Notes: generated by a model not told the origin, from the sequence alone. 64,000 nucleotides of DNA from Calamus simplicifolius (GCA_900491605.1 UESW01003904.1:124001-188000), one strand, 5' to 3'. Numbered from the stretch's first letter, positions 45,001 to 52,512 are shown. Program-made: numbers and translations.

Positions 45001-45803
45001 TCAGACGATCAGATGTCCAGTATTTGCTTGAGATAGTTTTTAAAAAAAAAAATTACTGTAATTACAACTGAGACAAGACGGAACGGGATGGAGCAGCCGA
45101 GATCGATCTCAGAAAAGATAGGACGCCCGTCTCAGCCTTGAATCAACGAGTGTTACTAGGCAAGAGGAGCTAGTAACTATTAGTAACATATTTAGCTGGA
45201 TCACATATTGCCCAAACCTCTCACAACAAAGCAGAAGAAAACTAAAAAATTTTCTGCTTGACATTATCACAAACAAGTGTAGCAAGGACAACTGAACGCA
45301 GCAGATAAAAACATCGGAAAAAAAAAAAAACAGAGAGAATATAGTTGTAGCTCAGTATCAAAGAACTAAATAGGAAAGGCGTTAGAATACCTGTTGCCCT
45401 TCACCCTAAACCAGGCCTCGGCGCAGCGCCGGTGAGCCGTCCCGAGCTCGCCCTTGCACCCGCACCCGATCTGGATCAACCCCGAAGCCTCTAAATCCTC
45501 GAGATCGGGGCTCAAATGGCAGATCCGGCACAGCTTTTCCGCCTCCACAACACCGCCGGAGCCCACGTCGACCACCACAACGGCGGTCTTCTCCTGCCCC
45601 GAAACCCCCGACTTCTCCTTCCCCTGCTGCTCCCCACCGACCTTACCTCCTTCCGCACTGCAAGCCTTCGGCTCCCCGCCGGAGCACTCGGTCTCGGCGG
45701 AGTGCACCGTGACGACGACGACGGCGGCGACCGTCGGTGTCGGAGGTGACTTCCCGCCACCTTCCGTTCCTGTTGCTCCATCGTGCGCCTCACTCGCCAT
45801 CAT
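25579..45803 (-). CDS. RING-CH (MARCH-like) membrane E3 ubiquitin ligase, two exons, 19.6-kb intron
   Basis: Minus-strand CDS: exon 1 45803-45391 (137 codons plus 2 nt), exon 2 25801-25579 (completes Arg138, then 73 codons and TAA), 211 aa in total. Donor CAACAG/GTATTC and acceptor GGTCCAG/GTATTG join in phase. The join completes a C4HC3 RING-CH finger: CRIC, GCGC, then H-x2-C in AHRRCAEAW from exon 1, and YCEIC from exon 2. The N-terminal 85 residues are Gly/Val/Glu-rich and probably disordered. The C-terminus has one hydrophobic segment, FLMACLVIAFILPWFF, six residues from the end, likely a membrane anchor. Plant proteins with KGNRxCEICG of this type are RING/FYVE/PHD-superfamily ligases that recruit E2-ubiquitin at membranes; the substrate is unknown. 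Start chosen at the first of two adjacent ATGs. The intron carries a copia tandem. Confidence 0.9.
26855..27148. mobile_element. possible hAT-type MITE in the RING-CH intron
   Basis: CAGGGCCTGTTTGGTATC at the left end is typical of plant hAT MITEs and is partly mirrored at the right end (reverse complement CAAGGCGTGCTTGCTATT, 13 of 18 matches), with further imperfect pairing inside. The 8-bp flanks (GGATAACA and AAAATATA) do not match, so the boundary or the interpretation may be wrong. Confidence 0.35.
27183..27530 (+). mobile_element. LINE-like (RTE-type) 3' tail fragments
   Basis: CATGTAGTTGGGAAAAGGCT occurs at about 27184 and again at about 27481, each followed by TAGATGAGTTGAGTTGAG, a short (TTGAG)n tail. 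A GTAGTTGGGAnAAGGCTT end with a simple-repeat tail is common for truncated RTE-clade LINE insertions in plants. No reverse transcriptase is encoded here. The two tails are 300 bp apart and may be a duplication or two insertions. Confidence 0.45.
28095..28099. repeat. target duplication of the copia tandem, left copy
   Basis: TCCTG directly precedes the left LTR, and an identical TCCTG (43791-43795) directly follows the right LTR. No such duplication flanks the middle LTR. Confidence 0.92.
28100..29711 (-). repeat. left LTR of the copia array (3' LTR of copy A)
   Basis: Plus-strand start TGTTGGGTTATGG and end CTATTACTAACA give inverted TGTT/AACA ends, normal for copia LTRs. It is AT-rich throughout. 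It shares small indels with the right LTR (for example CCATAATCCCC near its start) that the middle LTR lacks. Confidence 0.95.
29712..29724 (-). other. polypurine tract of copia copy A
   Basis: On the minus strand CAAGTGGGAGATTG runs into the LTR (TTAGTAATAG), the usual copia polypurine tract. The same sequence stands at 36793-36805 for copy B. Confidence 0.85.
29726..32580 (-). pseudogene. pol: pol (INT, RT, RNase H) of copia copy A, multiply frameshifted
   Basis: The homologous reading of copy B pol is split over at least six frames. Integrase core lies at 32300-31857, where the frame breaks at the Glu of the DDE triad (WNGV then LKEGIEPY). The IN C-terminus is at 31786-31475, the linker and RT start at 31447-31097, RT palm at 31133-30894 with a TAA just before (QPEGFV then stop), YVDD at 30845-30585 (VLYVDDILLIGND), and RNase H at 30634-29726 with a small alteration (DDFDRSQDMF). 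Copy A is therefore unable to make polymerase or integrase. Confidence 0.92.
32581..33681 (-). CDS. gag: gag and protease start of copia copy A (open)
   Basis: One frame from ATG 33681 runs 378 codons. Residues 1-220 are the UBN2-type copia gag (MSLRSILAKDKLTGTNFLDW, MKGYIEHLDRLGFPMSQELA, LPDSYDQFIMNYNM). A Lys-rich stretch follows, then the CCHC zinc knuckle CFFCNEPGHWKRNC near residue 255 and the aspartic protease active site WVLDTGCGSHIC near residue 310. The frame shifts after YVPTMCR near 32580, so the protease lacks its C-terminal end and fusion to INT is lost. Gag itself is intact and could in principle form particles. Confidence 0.9.
33682..35136 (-). other. untranslated leader of copia copy A
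   Basis: About 1.45 kb between the primer binding site and the gag ATG, AT-rich and without reading frames of interest. Long leaders of this kind are normal in Angela/BARE-like elements and would carry packaging signals. No specific structure was identified. Confidence 0.7.
35137..35148 (-). other. primer binding site of copia copy A (initiator tRNA-Met)
   Basis: On the minus strand TGGTATCAGAGC begins one base after the LTR end. It is the canonical complement of the 3' end of plant initiator methionine tRNA. An identical site is at 42164-42175 for copy B. Confidence 0.95.
35150..36792 (-). repeat. central shared LTR of the copia array
   Basis: It serves as 5' LTR of copy A and 3' LTR of copy B. 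It begins TGTTGGGTTACGG and ends CTATTACTAACA. No target duplication is present at either side; instead the primer binding site of A and the polypurine tract of B abut it. It carries a private triplicated TTTTGTTATTACC segment near 35283 and other changes not shared by the outer LTRs. Confidence 0.95.
36807..39860 (-). CDS. pol: pol of copia copy B: 1017 intact codons (PR end, INT, RT, RNase H)
   Basis: The uninterrupted frame holds the end of protease (residues 1-70), the integrase zinc finger H137-x4-H142-x25-C168-x2-C171, integrase catalytic D198 (IHTDVCGP), D261 (RSDRGGEY) and E297 (GVSERRNR), the copia RT with YVDD (VLYVDDILLIGND, about residue 720), and RNase H (SGYTDASF, STTEAEYIAAS, DNNGAIAQAK). 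All catalytic residues are present. A one-base deletion near 39828 places the protease active site (DTGCGSHIC) and gag in another frame, so the first Met is probably not a natural start. This is the best preserved enzymatic region in the window. Confidence 0.95.
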   Translation of the reverse strand: MWISHLHKCAGLKRSRQLKKGEVDLRVGNGAKVAALAVGSYELSLPSGLLLVLNNCYYVPTMCRNIISVSCLDNDGFSFIIENNNCSIYHKDMFYANAELLDGLYVLNLQKSNNSSVYNITTKKVKSNDLNSTYLWHCRLGHINEKRISKLHQDGLLNSFDFESYDTCESCLLGKMTKDPFTGHSERANELLGLIHTDVCGPLSSEAIGGYKYFITFTDDFSRYGYVYLMRHKSESFEMFKSFQYEVQNQLGKTIKALRSDRGGEYLSQDFYDHLRSCGIIPQLTPPGTPQWNGVSERRNRTLLDMVRSMMSLTDLPLTFWGYALATAAFTLNRVPTKAVEKTPYEMWNGKKPSLSFLKIWGCEAYVKRQVSNKLEPKSDKCFFVGYPKETKGYYFYNPIENKVFVARNGVFLEREFISKGTSGSKVQIEEIREPQDNIEPPVDAQSQQTTVDTPPVAQKLRRSDRIRHEPERYGFLVTDNHDVLLVDQNEPTTYQEAMLDPDSEKWLEAMKSEIQSMYDNQVWTLIEPPEGTKTIGCKWVFKKKTDMDGKVHTYKARLVAKGFKQTHGIDYDETFSPVAMLKSIRILIAIAAYYDYEIWQMDVKTAFLNGNLLEDVYMTQPEGFVQPENSSKVCKLQRSIYGLKQASRSWNLRFDESVKEFGFIKNEDEPCVYKKVSGSAIVFLVLYVDDILLIGNDIPTLQSVKSWLGKCFSMKDLGEAAYILGIKIYRDRSKRLIGLSQSTYIDKVLKRFSMQDSKRGYLPMSHGITLSKSQCPNTKDERERMSKIPYASAIGSIMYAMLCTRPDVSYALSITSRYQSDPGESHWTAVKNILKYLRRSKDMFLVYGGLEDDLVVSGYTDASFQSDKDDFRSQSGYVFCLNGGAVSWKSSKQSTVADSTTEAEYIAASDAAKEAVWIKKFITDLGVVPSITNPVDVYCDNNGAIAQAKEPRSHQRSKHILRRYHLIREIIERGDVKICRVPTDDNVADPLTKPLPQAKHDRHARFIGIRYIDEWA
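39828..40768 (-). pseudogene. gag: gag and protease active site of copia copy B, frameshifted
   Basis: ATG at 40768 starts MANNDNNSTMSLRSILAKDK, and breaks occur near 40680 (FLDC instead of FLDW), 40530, 40390 (a 3-to-4 base change at CKMAEG) and near 40100, where the zinc-knuckle region shifts frame. The sequence otherwise matches copy A. At least three indels separate gag from pol, so copy B cannot produce Gag although its pol is open. Confidence 0.9.
40769..42163 (-). other. untranslated leader of copia copy B
   Basis: It is homologous to the leader of copy A with small indels and a (TA)n run at about 42053-42078 that is longer than in A. No genes were seen. Confidence 0.7.
42164..42175 (-). 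other. primer binding site of copia copy B (initiator tRNA-Met)
   Basis: TGGTATCAGAGC on the minus strand, one base from the right LTR; identical to the site of copy A. Confidence 0.95.
42177..43790 (-). repeat. right LTR of the copia array (5' LTR of copy B)
   Basis: It runs from TGTTGGGTTACGA to ATTACTAACA and is followed at once by the TCCTG duplication. On the minus strand this is the LTR that would promote transcription of the array. Confidence 0.95.
43796..45390. other. remaining 5' part of the RING-CH intron
   Basis: Unique host sequence between the copia array and exon 1. It has mixed composition and no exon is needed here, because exons 1 and 2 join directly in phase. A small inverted repeat lies at 44964-45093. 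Confidence 0.6.
44964..45093. repeat. small inverted repeat (possible MITE remnant)
   Basis: TTCCATCCCATTCTGTCCCA at the left is mirrored by the reverse complement CTCCATCCCGTTCCGTCTTG at the right, about 100 bp apart. The two arms match over about 24 positions with a few mismatches. Target duplications could not be defined, so identity is open. Confidence 0.35.
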
Positions 45804-45900
45804 CGCTCACCGCATCTTATTAAAAAAAAAAAATCGGGGGAATCATTGACTGTATAATAGAAACAAAATAATTCGAAGCGAGGGGAAGCTGGGTGCCCTC

Positions 45901-45911
45901 TTATATTAAAT
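45901..45911 (-). promoter_or_regulatory. putative TATA box of the RING-CH gene
   Basis: The minus strand reads AATTTAATATAAGAGGGC about 100 bp upstream of the ATG at 45803. This would put the transcription start near 45870 and give a 5' leader of about 70 nt that includes a short T/A run. It is inference from sequence only. Confidence 0.4.
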
Positions 45912-46011
45912 TGGCCGCGACGCCTCCACGGTAGAGCGGGAGCGGACTGCGGAGCGGCGGGAGCGGTTCGTTTGGAGGGGTAACCACTAACCACAAAGAA
46001 GACGTACACGA

Positions 46012-46891
46012 ACGGGCACCTTGCGTTCTACGATGGGCAGCGGAGTGGAAGATTGACAACAAAATCGTACTACTAGGAGACAACTAGGACGAAGAAGACC
46101 CTGGGACGGTGGAAACCGAAGCAGGTGAGTAATGGAGGAGGGGTGTTTTACTAAAACATTAATATCGACGGAAGGAATGATCCTTGATGTAAAATATTAT
46201 AAAATCTATTCATTCGAGGGAGAGGGGGTTGCTGGGGGGAGGGTTGCCGCCGCTGACGCGGCTGTCGCCAAGTGGGCGGGGCGAGGGTGGAGTCGGTGTG
46301 GGATTAGGTTTGGAGATGGCGACGGAGAGCAGAACGGGATCCCCAGGCCGACCGCGGTAGATAGTTGGAGGAAATGGCGGGGGTGATGCAGTGCGCATGG
46401 CCCAGCCAGCTAGCTGGACGGAGATGTAAATGGACGCCTGTGGCCAGCGAGACTCCGCGCCAGGCGTCGATGCAGGGATGGAGGGCTCCTGGTGGAGAGT
46501 CGGTCCGACTCAACGCATCGTCCGTCGGTGACCCGTCCCGCTGACCATCTTGTCCCGTCCACGCCACACGCAACGTATATTGTGCGGATGTACAATGAAT
46601 GGGTCGTCCTTCGATCATGAGCTCCACGCTGCGCCGGTGTCGCATTGCCAGCCCTCGGAACACGGCTAAATGTTGCGACCTTCCTTTTGGATTATAACCT
46701 ACGAGGACGACAATATATTACTAACACTATTTGTACGAATAAGTGTAATAATTCACCTACACTGTAGATAATCTATTTGGATTCATTAACAATATAACTT
46801 AATTTGTACAGATTTACTTTGTCATTTTATAAGAGCACTCATATAGTGATGAAATAAAAAAAAATTTAAAAATTATGCTCTAATATGATTA
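46012..46891. other. 5' flank of the RING-CH gene, partly GC-rich
   Basis: A GC-rich block (about 46220-46660) with reading frames on both strands but no recognisable protein, followed by AT-rich sequence up to element 3. GC-rich sequence upstream of a GC-rich first exon is common in monocot genes. A short divergent gene cannot be excluded. Confidence 0.4.
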
Positions 46892-47420
46892 TGATATGGA
46901 TAATAAATAAAATAGTTAGAAAATAAAAGTCGGTCTCAGTCCTGGGCGGCCCCCAGAGCCTAGGCGGCCCTCAGTCCTGGGTGGTCCCCAGCCCTGGACG
47001 GCCCCCAGAGTCTGGACGGCCCCCAGTCCTGGGCGGTTCCCAGAGTCTGGGCGGCCCCCATTCCTGGGCGGCCCCCAGAGTCTGGACGGCTCCCAGTCCT
47101 GGGCGGTCCCCAGCCCTGGGCGGCCCTCCCCCAGAGTCTAGGCGGCCCCCAGTCCTGGGCAGTCCCCAGAGTCTGGGCGGCCCCTAGAGTCTGGGCGGCC
47201 CCCAGTCCTAGGCGGCCCCTAGAGTCTGGCGGCCCCAGTCCTAGGCGGCCCCCAGAGTCTGGGCGGCCCCTCAGTCCTGGACGGCCCCCAGAGTCTAGGC
47301 GGCCCCTAGAGTCTTGGCGGCCCCCAGTCCTAGGCGGCCCCCAGAGTCTAGGCGGCCCCCATTCTCGGGCGGTCCCCAGCTCTGGGCGGCCCCCAGTCCT
47401 GGGCGGCCCTCAGAGTCTGG
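46892..47420 (+). repeat. 5' LTR of element 3, truncated in its minisatellite
   Basis: About 45 bp of unique sequence (TGATATGGATAATAAATAA then AAGTCGGTC) precedes about 490 bp of repeats built from CCCCAGTCCTGGGCGG and CCCCAGAGTCTGGGCGG units. It is collinear with the start of the 3' LTR, including minor variants. It stops abruptly at the junction with the inverted protease piece and lacks a TATA box and the CTTGAGCGTCGGAGGG block. Confidence 0.85.
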
Positions 47421-47697
47421 GGGCCGCCCACTCGACTTCTCTAGGGTCAAATGACTCGGTAACCGGAGGAATACTAGCCATTTGGGGACTAGGGGCTAAA
47501 TGATAGCAGGGTCTAACCGAGTCTACCTCTCCATGCATCACACCAACTCCTTGCCTGGTAGGGAACTGCACCAATAAGCGCTTGGTAGATATAACTGCAT
47601 CTAACAGGTTCAAGCCAGGACGGCCAAGAATGGCGTTGTAAGCCAGGGGGACCCAAACTACCAGAAAATCCAGCATAACTGTGCTTTGACATGGCGC
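47421..47697 (-). pseudogene. inverted fragment of Tat protease in element 3
   Basis: On the minus strand it reads LDFLVVWVPLAYNAILGRPG, LNLLDAVISTKRLLVQFP and CYHLAPSPQ, which match the second half of the protease in element 2 (14730-14930) almost residue for residue. The sense part of the element is on the plus strand, so this 280-bp piece is inverted. The DSG active site is not included. Confidence 0.92.
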
Positions 47698-47708
47698 GTT
47701 CTCCCAGT

Positions 47709-48893
47709 CGGTCGTGAAGAAGCAAAGCTGCTTAAGCGGAGAGCTTCTAAATTTGTGCTACTAGAAGGCCGACTTTACAAGAAATCCTTCTCTCAGCCCC
47801 TCCTCAAATGTGTTAATTCGGTTGATGCGGATTATGTCCTTAGAGAAATTCATGAAGGCATCTGCGGGAATCACTCCGGAGGCCGATCTCTAGCACGCAA
47901 GGCCCTCCGACAAGGATATTACTGGCTCACCATGCAAGAGGATGCAACCGAACTAGTGAAAAGATGTGATCGATGCCAACGGTACGCCTACGTTCAGCGG
48001 CAACCATCTTCTCAGTTAAATTCTCTTTCTGCCCCATGGCCCTTCGCTCAGTGGGGCATGGACATCCTCGGCCCTTTCCCTCCGGCATCGGGACAGCGCA
48101 AATTCCTACTAGTAGCCGTCGATTATTTTACTAAATGGGTTGAAGTTGAAGCACTCGCCAGAATCACTGAGGCCAAGGTCAAAACCTTTCTCTGGAAGGC
48201 CATTATTTGTCGATACGGCATACCACACACCCTCATCACTGACAATGGCCGACAGTTTGACAACAACGCCTTCCGGACTTTCTGTACTGATCTCGGCATC
48301 ATTCAACGATTTACCTCCGTCGGCCATCCACAATCTAATGGAGAGGCTGAGGTTACAAATCGCATGATATTACGGGGACTAAGGACCAGACTGGACACGT
48401 CCAAAGGAAGGTGGGTAGAAGACCTCCCGAGTGTACTCTGGGCGTACCATACGACTCCCAGAACACCTACAGGAGAAACACCATTCAACCTGGTCTTTGG
48501 TTCTAAAGCTGTTATTCTCATCGAGATTGGCTTACCAAGTAATCGAGTGGAATCATACAACGAAGCGGACAACCTCCCTAATTTAAGAGCCAATCTTGAC
48601 CTCATTGAAGAAGCAAGAGATCGGGCTCGGATCAAAATGGCGGCATACCAGCAGCAGGTGGCGAAGTATTACAATACCCGCGTCCGCTCGAAGAGCTTCC
48701 GTCAGGGAGATTTAGTTCTGAGAAAGGCTTCGGTATCCAAACCAATAGAAGGGGGCAAATTGTCTCCGAATTGGGAAGGGCCCTACCGGGTAAGAGAAGT
48801 CCTTCACCGTGGAGCATACCGGCTTGAAGACCTGAGTGGACAACCAATCCTCGAACGTGGAACGCAGACAACCTCCGCCCCTACTACCAGTAA
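47709..48893 (+). CDS. integrase of element 3 (nearly intact)
   Basis: An open frame enters from the inverted fragment; homology to other Tat integrases begins at KLLKRRASKFVLLEGRLYKK. The zinc-binding region (EIHEGICGNHSGG to KRCDRCQRY), D in WGMDILGPFP, D in LITDNGRQFD and E in NGEAEVTNR are all present, followed by the C-terminal GGKLSPNWEGPYRVREVL. A one-base indel near 48846 shifts the last 13 codons. The homologous ending WNADNLRPYYQ and TAA at 48891-48893 are in the next frame, and the open frame goes on to 48918. With no upstream start of its own the protein is unlikely to be made normally, but all catalytic residues survive. Confidence 0.93.
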
Positions 48894-48962
48894 TGTAATG
48901 CATTTATCCGAATATTAAATGAGCCTGCACATTGGAATGCATATTTTTAAACAATTCTTAAA

Positions 48963-49740
48963 GGCGGCTCGACGGCCCTATAGTCCCAAGGACACCCCCA
49001 GGCCGGTATAACCTACCCCTGAGGAGGTTCAAGTCCGTGACTCAAGCGGCCTCGAATCACGCTCTCCAACGAACAGGCGGCTCGACGGCCCTATAGTCCC
49101 AAGGACACCCCCAGGCCGGTATAACCTACCCTGAGGAGGTTCAAGTCCGTGACTCAAGCGGCCTCGAATCACGCTCTCCAACGAACGGGCGGCTCGACGG
49201 CCCTATAGTCCCAAGGACACCCCCAGGCCGGTATAACCTACCCCTGAGGAGGTTCAAGTCCGTGACTCAAGCGGCCTCGAATCACGCTCTCCAACGAACG
49301 GGCGGCTCGACGGCCCTATAGTCCCAAGGACACCCCCAGGCCGGTATAACCTACCCCTGAGGAGGTTCAAGTCCGTGACTCAAGCGGCCTCGAATCACGC
49401 TCTCCAACGAACAGGCAACTCGGCGGCCCTATAGTCCAAAGGACACCCCCAGACCGGTATAACCTACCCCTGAGGAGGTTCAAGTCCGTGACTCAAGCGG
49501 CCTCGAATCATGCTCTCCAACGAACGGGCGGCTCGACGGCCCTATAGTCCCAAGGACACCCCCAGGCCGGTATAACCTACCCCTGAGGAGGTTCAAGTCC
49601 ATGACTCAAGCGGCCTCGAATCACGCTCTCCAACGAACAGGCAACTCGGCGGCCCTATAGTCCAAAGGACACCCCCGGGCCGGTATAATCTACCCCCGAG
49701 GAGGTTTAGATCCTTGGCTCAGGCAGCCTCGACTTAGACG
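48963..49740. repeat. 113-bp tandem array 3' of integrase in element 3, about 7 copies
   Basis: Starts at 48963, 49076, 49188 and so on give a 112-113 bp period. The unit begins GGCGGCTCGACGGCCCTATA and includes CCGGTATAACCTACCCCTGA and GCGGCCTCGAATCACGCTCT. The first four copies are almost identical; the last ones carry a CAACTCGGCGG variant. It lies in the same position as the 47-bp and 73-bp arrays of elements 1 and 2 but shares no sequence with them. Confidence 0.95.
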
Positions 49741-50176
49741 GTTTCGAGTCACGCCCGTAGGCAGATACTCGGTTATCCTCAAGGTACGATTCTGCGAAAA
49801 CACTAAGTGGCCCCACAATCCCAAAAGCTTCGTGCTCTCTCGAACCCAGGATTAGCTCCCCTGCAGGGGCCCCTAAGCTGCCTTATCAACATTCTAGGAC
49901 TTACATCTTAATACAACACACCAGAAAACGACCCAAAGATTAGGATTCCTGCCAACTCGTGGACGGATTCCCTAATCCGTAAGTAGGAATCAAGGATTAA
50001 GCAGATGAAATATTAAGTAACACCAAATAAATAAAGAGTAACATCTGCTCATTTAAAGTTAATCTACTAGGAAACTTTATAAAGTCTCAGACATTCATTA
50101 CAAAAAGAGGTCCTTTAAAAGGACCAAGGCAAAGATAGAAAAACTAAAACTAGAGTCAAAATAAATTTAGGCATCC
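49741..50176. other. spacer between array and antisense gene 3
   Basis: Unique sequence of about 435 bp, with GC falling toward the gene. It would contain the 3' end region of the antisense transcript. No specific signal was identified. Confidence 0.5.
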
Positions 50177-52512
50177 TCAATCAATTCTCGAATGCTCCTT
50201 CTCTGTATTGGGATCGGAGGCCGGCTCCTCAGTGAGGGGTATTTCTGCTGCAGAGTCTTGGGTCGCCGCCACCCTACCCGCCGCGTCTTCGACCTCCATA
50301 TCAGGAATCTCTTCGTCATCCACAGGTCGAAAACGTTCAAGGTTCTGTAAGTTGAAGTGTCGGGCTAACATCCGTTTACACTTCTCAAAGCCTTGAACAA
50401 AGGCGTCTAGGGGGCCTCCTGGAACTCCAATTCAAAATCCGGGGAGCCCTTGTACTCCTTAATTGCATCCCAGACTTTGGCTTCGGCTATGGCCACCTTT
50501 TCTTAAGCTTTGGCCTCGGCCACAGCTATCTTCTCCCGGGCCTCGGCCTCGACGCAGCTATCTTTTCCCGGGCCTCCGTCATCACTGTTGCAACTCTATC
50601 GAGAGCGTTCTTGGCATCTTTCTCGGCTAGAACCAACTTTTCTACAGCATCGCGAGCCGTAGCTTCCGCATTATCTGCTCGATTTTCCGTATGTTCTAGC
50701 CTAAGAGCAGTTTCTTTTAACCTCTCTTCCGTTGGTAACAACTTCGCCCGAACCTCAGATAGTTGAGCATCTAAGCTCTGCAGCTCCATTTCCGCCTTCC
50801 TCCGCCAGGTCCGATAGTCCTCCCGAATAACCCGAAGGTCGTGTAGTGCTTTTGACTCTCGGCCTTCGTCTCCACCAACTCTTTGTCTAAGCTCACACTT
50901 CGAGACTTGGCCTTGTTTAAGTCTTCGCGCAGTACAAAAAGGCCATTAGACATCTGCGAGATACATTCAGTGAATGCCTGAATTCGATAATCATAAAGGG
51001 AAAAGGTCAAAACTTTACCTGAAGCGCAGCTGTGAACATGGTGTCAAATGCCTCTTCTTGCGTTACCTTCCTCATTTTATCTTGGAACCTGGGCAGGATC
51101 GCAAGTTTAAGAACTGTCTCCGACAAGCGACTTTGGTACCCAGCACCCTGATTAGACGGTTGAGGAGATGGAGATAGATTTCCTAAAGCATCTGAGGGAG
51201 CGGAGGCAGGAACGCCCACTTCTCTTGACGACGAAGGACCTGGCAGATCAATGTCGACTGCTTCCGCACTCCCTACAGATCCCCCAGCGCCCTTAGTGGG
51301 GGATGGGATGACCTCCGGAAGCTCCCTCTCGACGGGATCTCCTATCGGAATCCCCGTTGGAGGACTCGTCTCTCCTTCGCTATCTTCTATCAGGGTCGCT
51401 TCGGGAATAGCCGCCAGAGGCTGGGCCTGGCCATCCGATCCTGACTGGCGGGGCTTTTTAAGTTCGTTCCCTGCCGCGCCATGCTCGCTCCTCTCCCTCT
51501 TTCGAAGGTTTGATACCAAAAAGTCCTGAGAAAACTTCATTGCTGCGATATAGCAGACATAGGGTTAGCTAAAAAAGACACCAAGTGGGTTAGCTAGGAA
51601 TGCAAAGAAGAGGAAAAGAGAGAGATGAATTCTTCGAGGCTCACCGGGCGCTGCAGCCAGCGACACCGGCACGAACGCAACCTCCCGGAGGTTATCCTCC
51701 GATAGTAATTCTCTACTGGGGGGAATGATGGTAGAGATTAGAGTGTTGAAAAGCTCACGGTCTCTCTCGTCAACGCTAGCATTCTGGTTAGAACTGGTAT
51801 CCGGGATACCCCAACCTACACTCAACCCCTCCAGATGTGCATAGAAAAATCGAGATTTCCACCCTTTGATCTTAGAAGGGAGATTAAGCCTAAGAACCCT
51901 TTTGGGCCTTGATGCGAAACTCCACCACCCATCCCTGACCGGGTTTCGAATCCTATATAGTGTTCTAAATAAAGAAAGTCTAGCGGAAGCCCCATGAAAA
52001 GAACAAAGTACTAGAAATGAAAATATAATACGAATAGAATTAGGAGTAAGCTGTGCAGGGATAAGGCGATATCGGTTCAATAAGTTTACAAAAAAAGGAT
52101 GTAAAGGCAGTCGTAGACCACCCTTAAAAAACTCTTCATATAAAGCGACCTTATCTGGTCGCGCTAGAGTGACCCTATCCTCAGGAAGGGGAACGGAGAG
52201 CCGAATGTCGTCAGGGATCCCGAACTGGGCCCTAAGGTTCCTGAGATCCTGAGAGGATATAACAGAGGCAATGTCCGCCGGTCTAGCCAATTTAGAAACA
52301 ATCGCAGGAGGCCCTACCTCGCGACTGGTAGACGAAGAGGAAATCCTAGGGGACTGAGATAATAACCTAGACACAGGCTGTATGGACCGAGCAGCGGGTT
52401 GGTCCCCACGGATGGCTACCCCTCCCAGAGCCTGCCGACGTGCTTGAAGAATCTCCTCTCGGGAGGGCTCAATCAAGGGGCCCTTACCCTTCTTATCTAC
52501 GGAGGAATCCAT
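50177..52512 (-). pseudogene. antisense three-exon gene of element 3 (best preserved copy)
   Basis: Minus-strand exons are 52512-51645 (289 codons plus 1 nt), 51542-51019 and 50977-50177. Exon 1 starts MDSSVDKKGKGPLIEPSREE and is open throughout, with LRLPLHPFFVNLLNRYRL, QLTPNSIRIIFSFLVLCSF and IKGWKSRFFYAHLEG. Intron 1 is GTGAGCC to ATATCGCAG, phase 1. Exon 2 is open: MKFSQDFLVSNLRKRE, an acidic/Pro/Ser linker, and FTAALQ before the donor GTAAAG. Intron 2 ends GAATTCAG, phase 0. Exon 3 begins AFTECISQM and codes for coiled coil, but has indels near 50850 and about 50530-50400 before the C-terminal AFVQGFEKCKRMLARHF motif. The function of this protein family is not known. Confidence 0.83.

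Noticed and set aside
45454..45849. Plus-strand frame opposite RING-CH exon 1
   Set aside because: The minus frame has the zinc-finger motif and a splice donor in phase; the plus frame is a GC-rich shadow.
46304..46663. Minus-strand 119-codon frame upstream of the RING-CH gene
   Set aside because: GC-rich sequence with no motif, no promoter and overlapping open frames on both strands.
49000..49740. CRISPR-like regular repeats
   Set aside because: Units are contiguous 113-bp tandem repeats without unique spacers, inside a plant retrotransposon.
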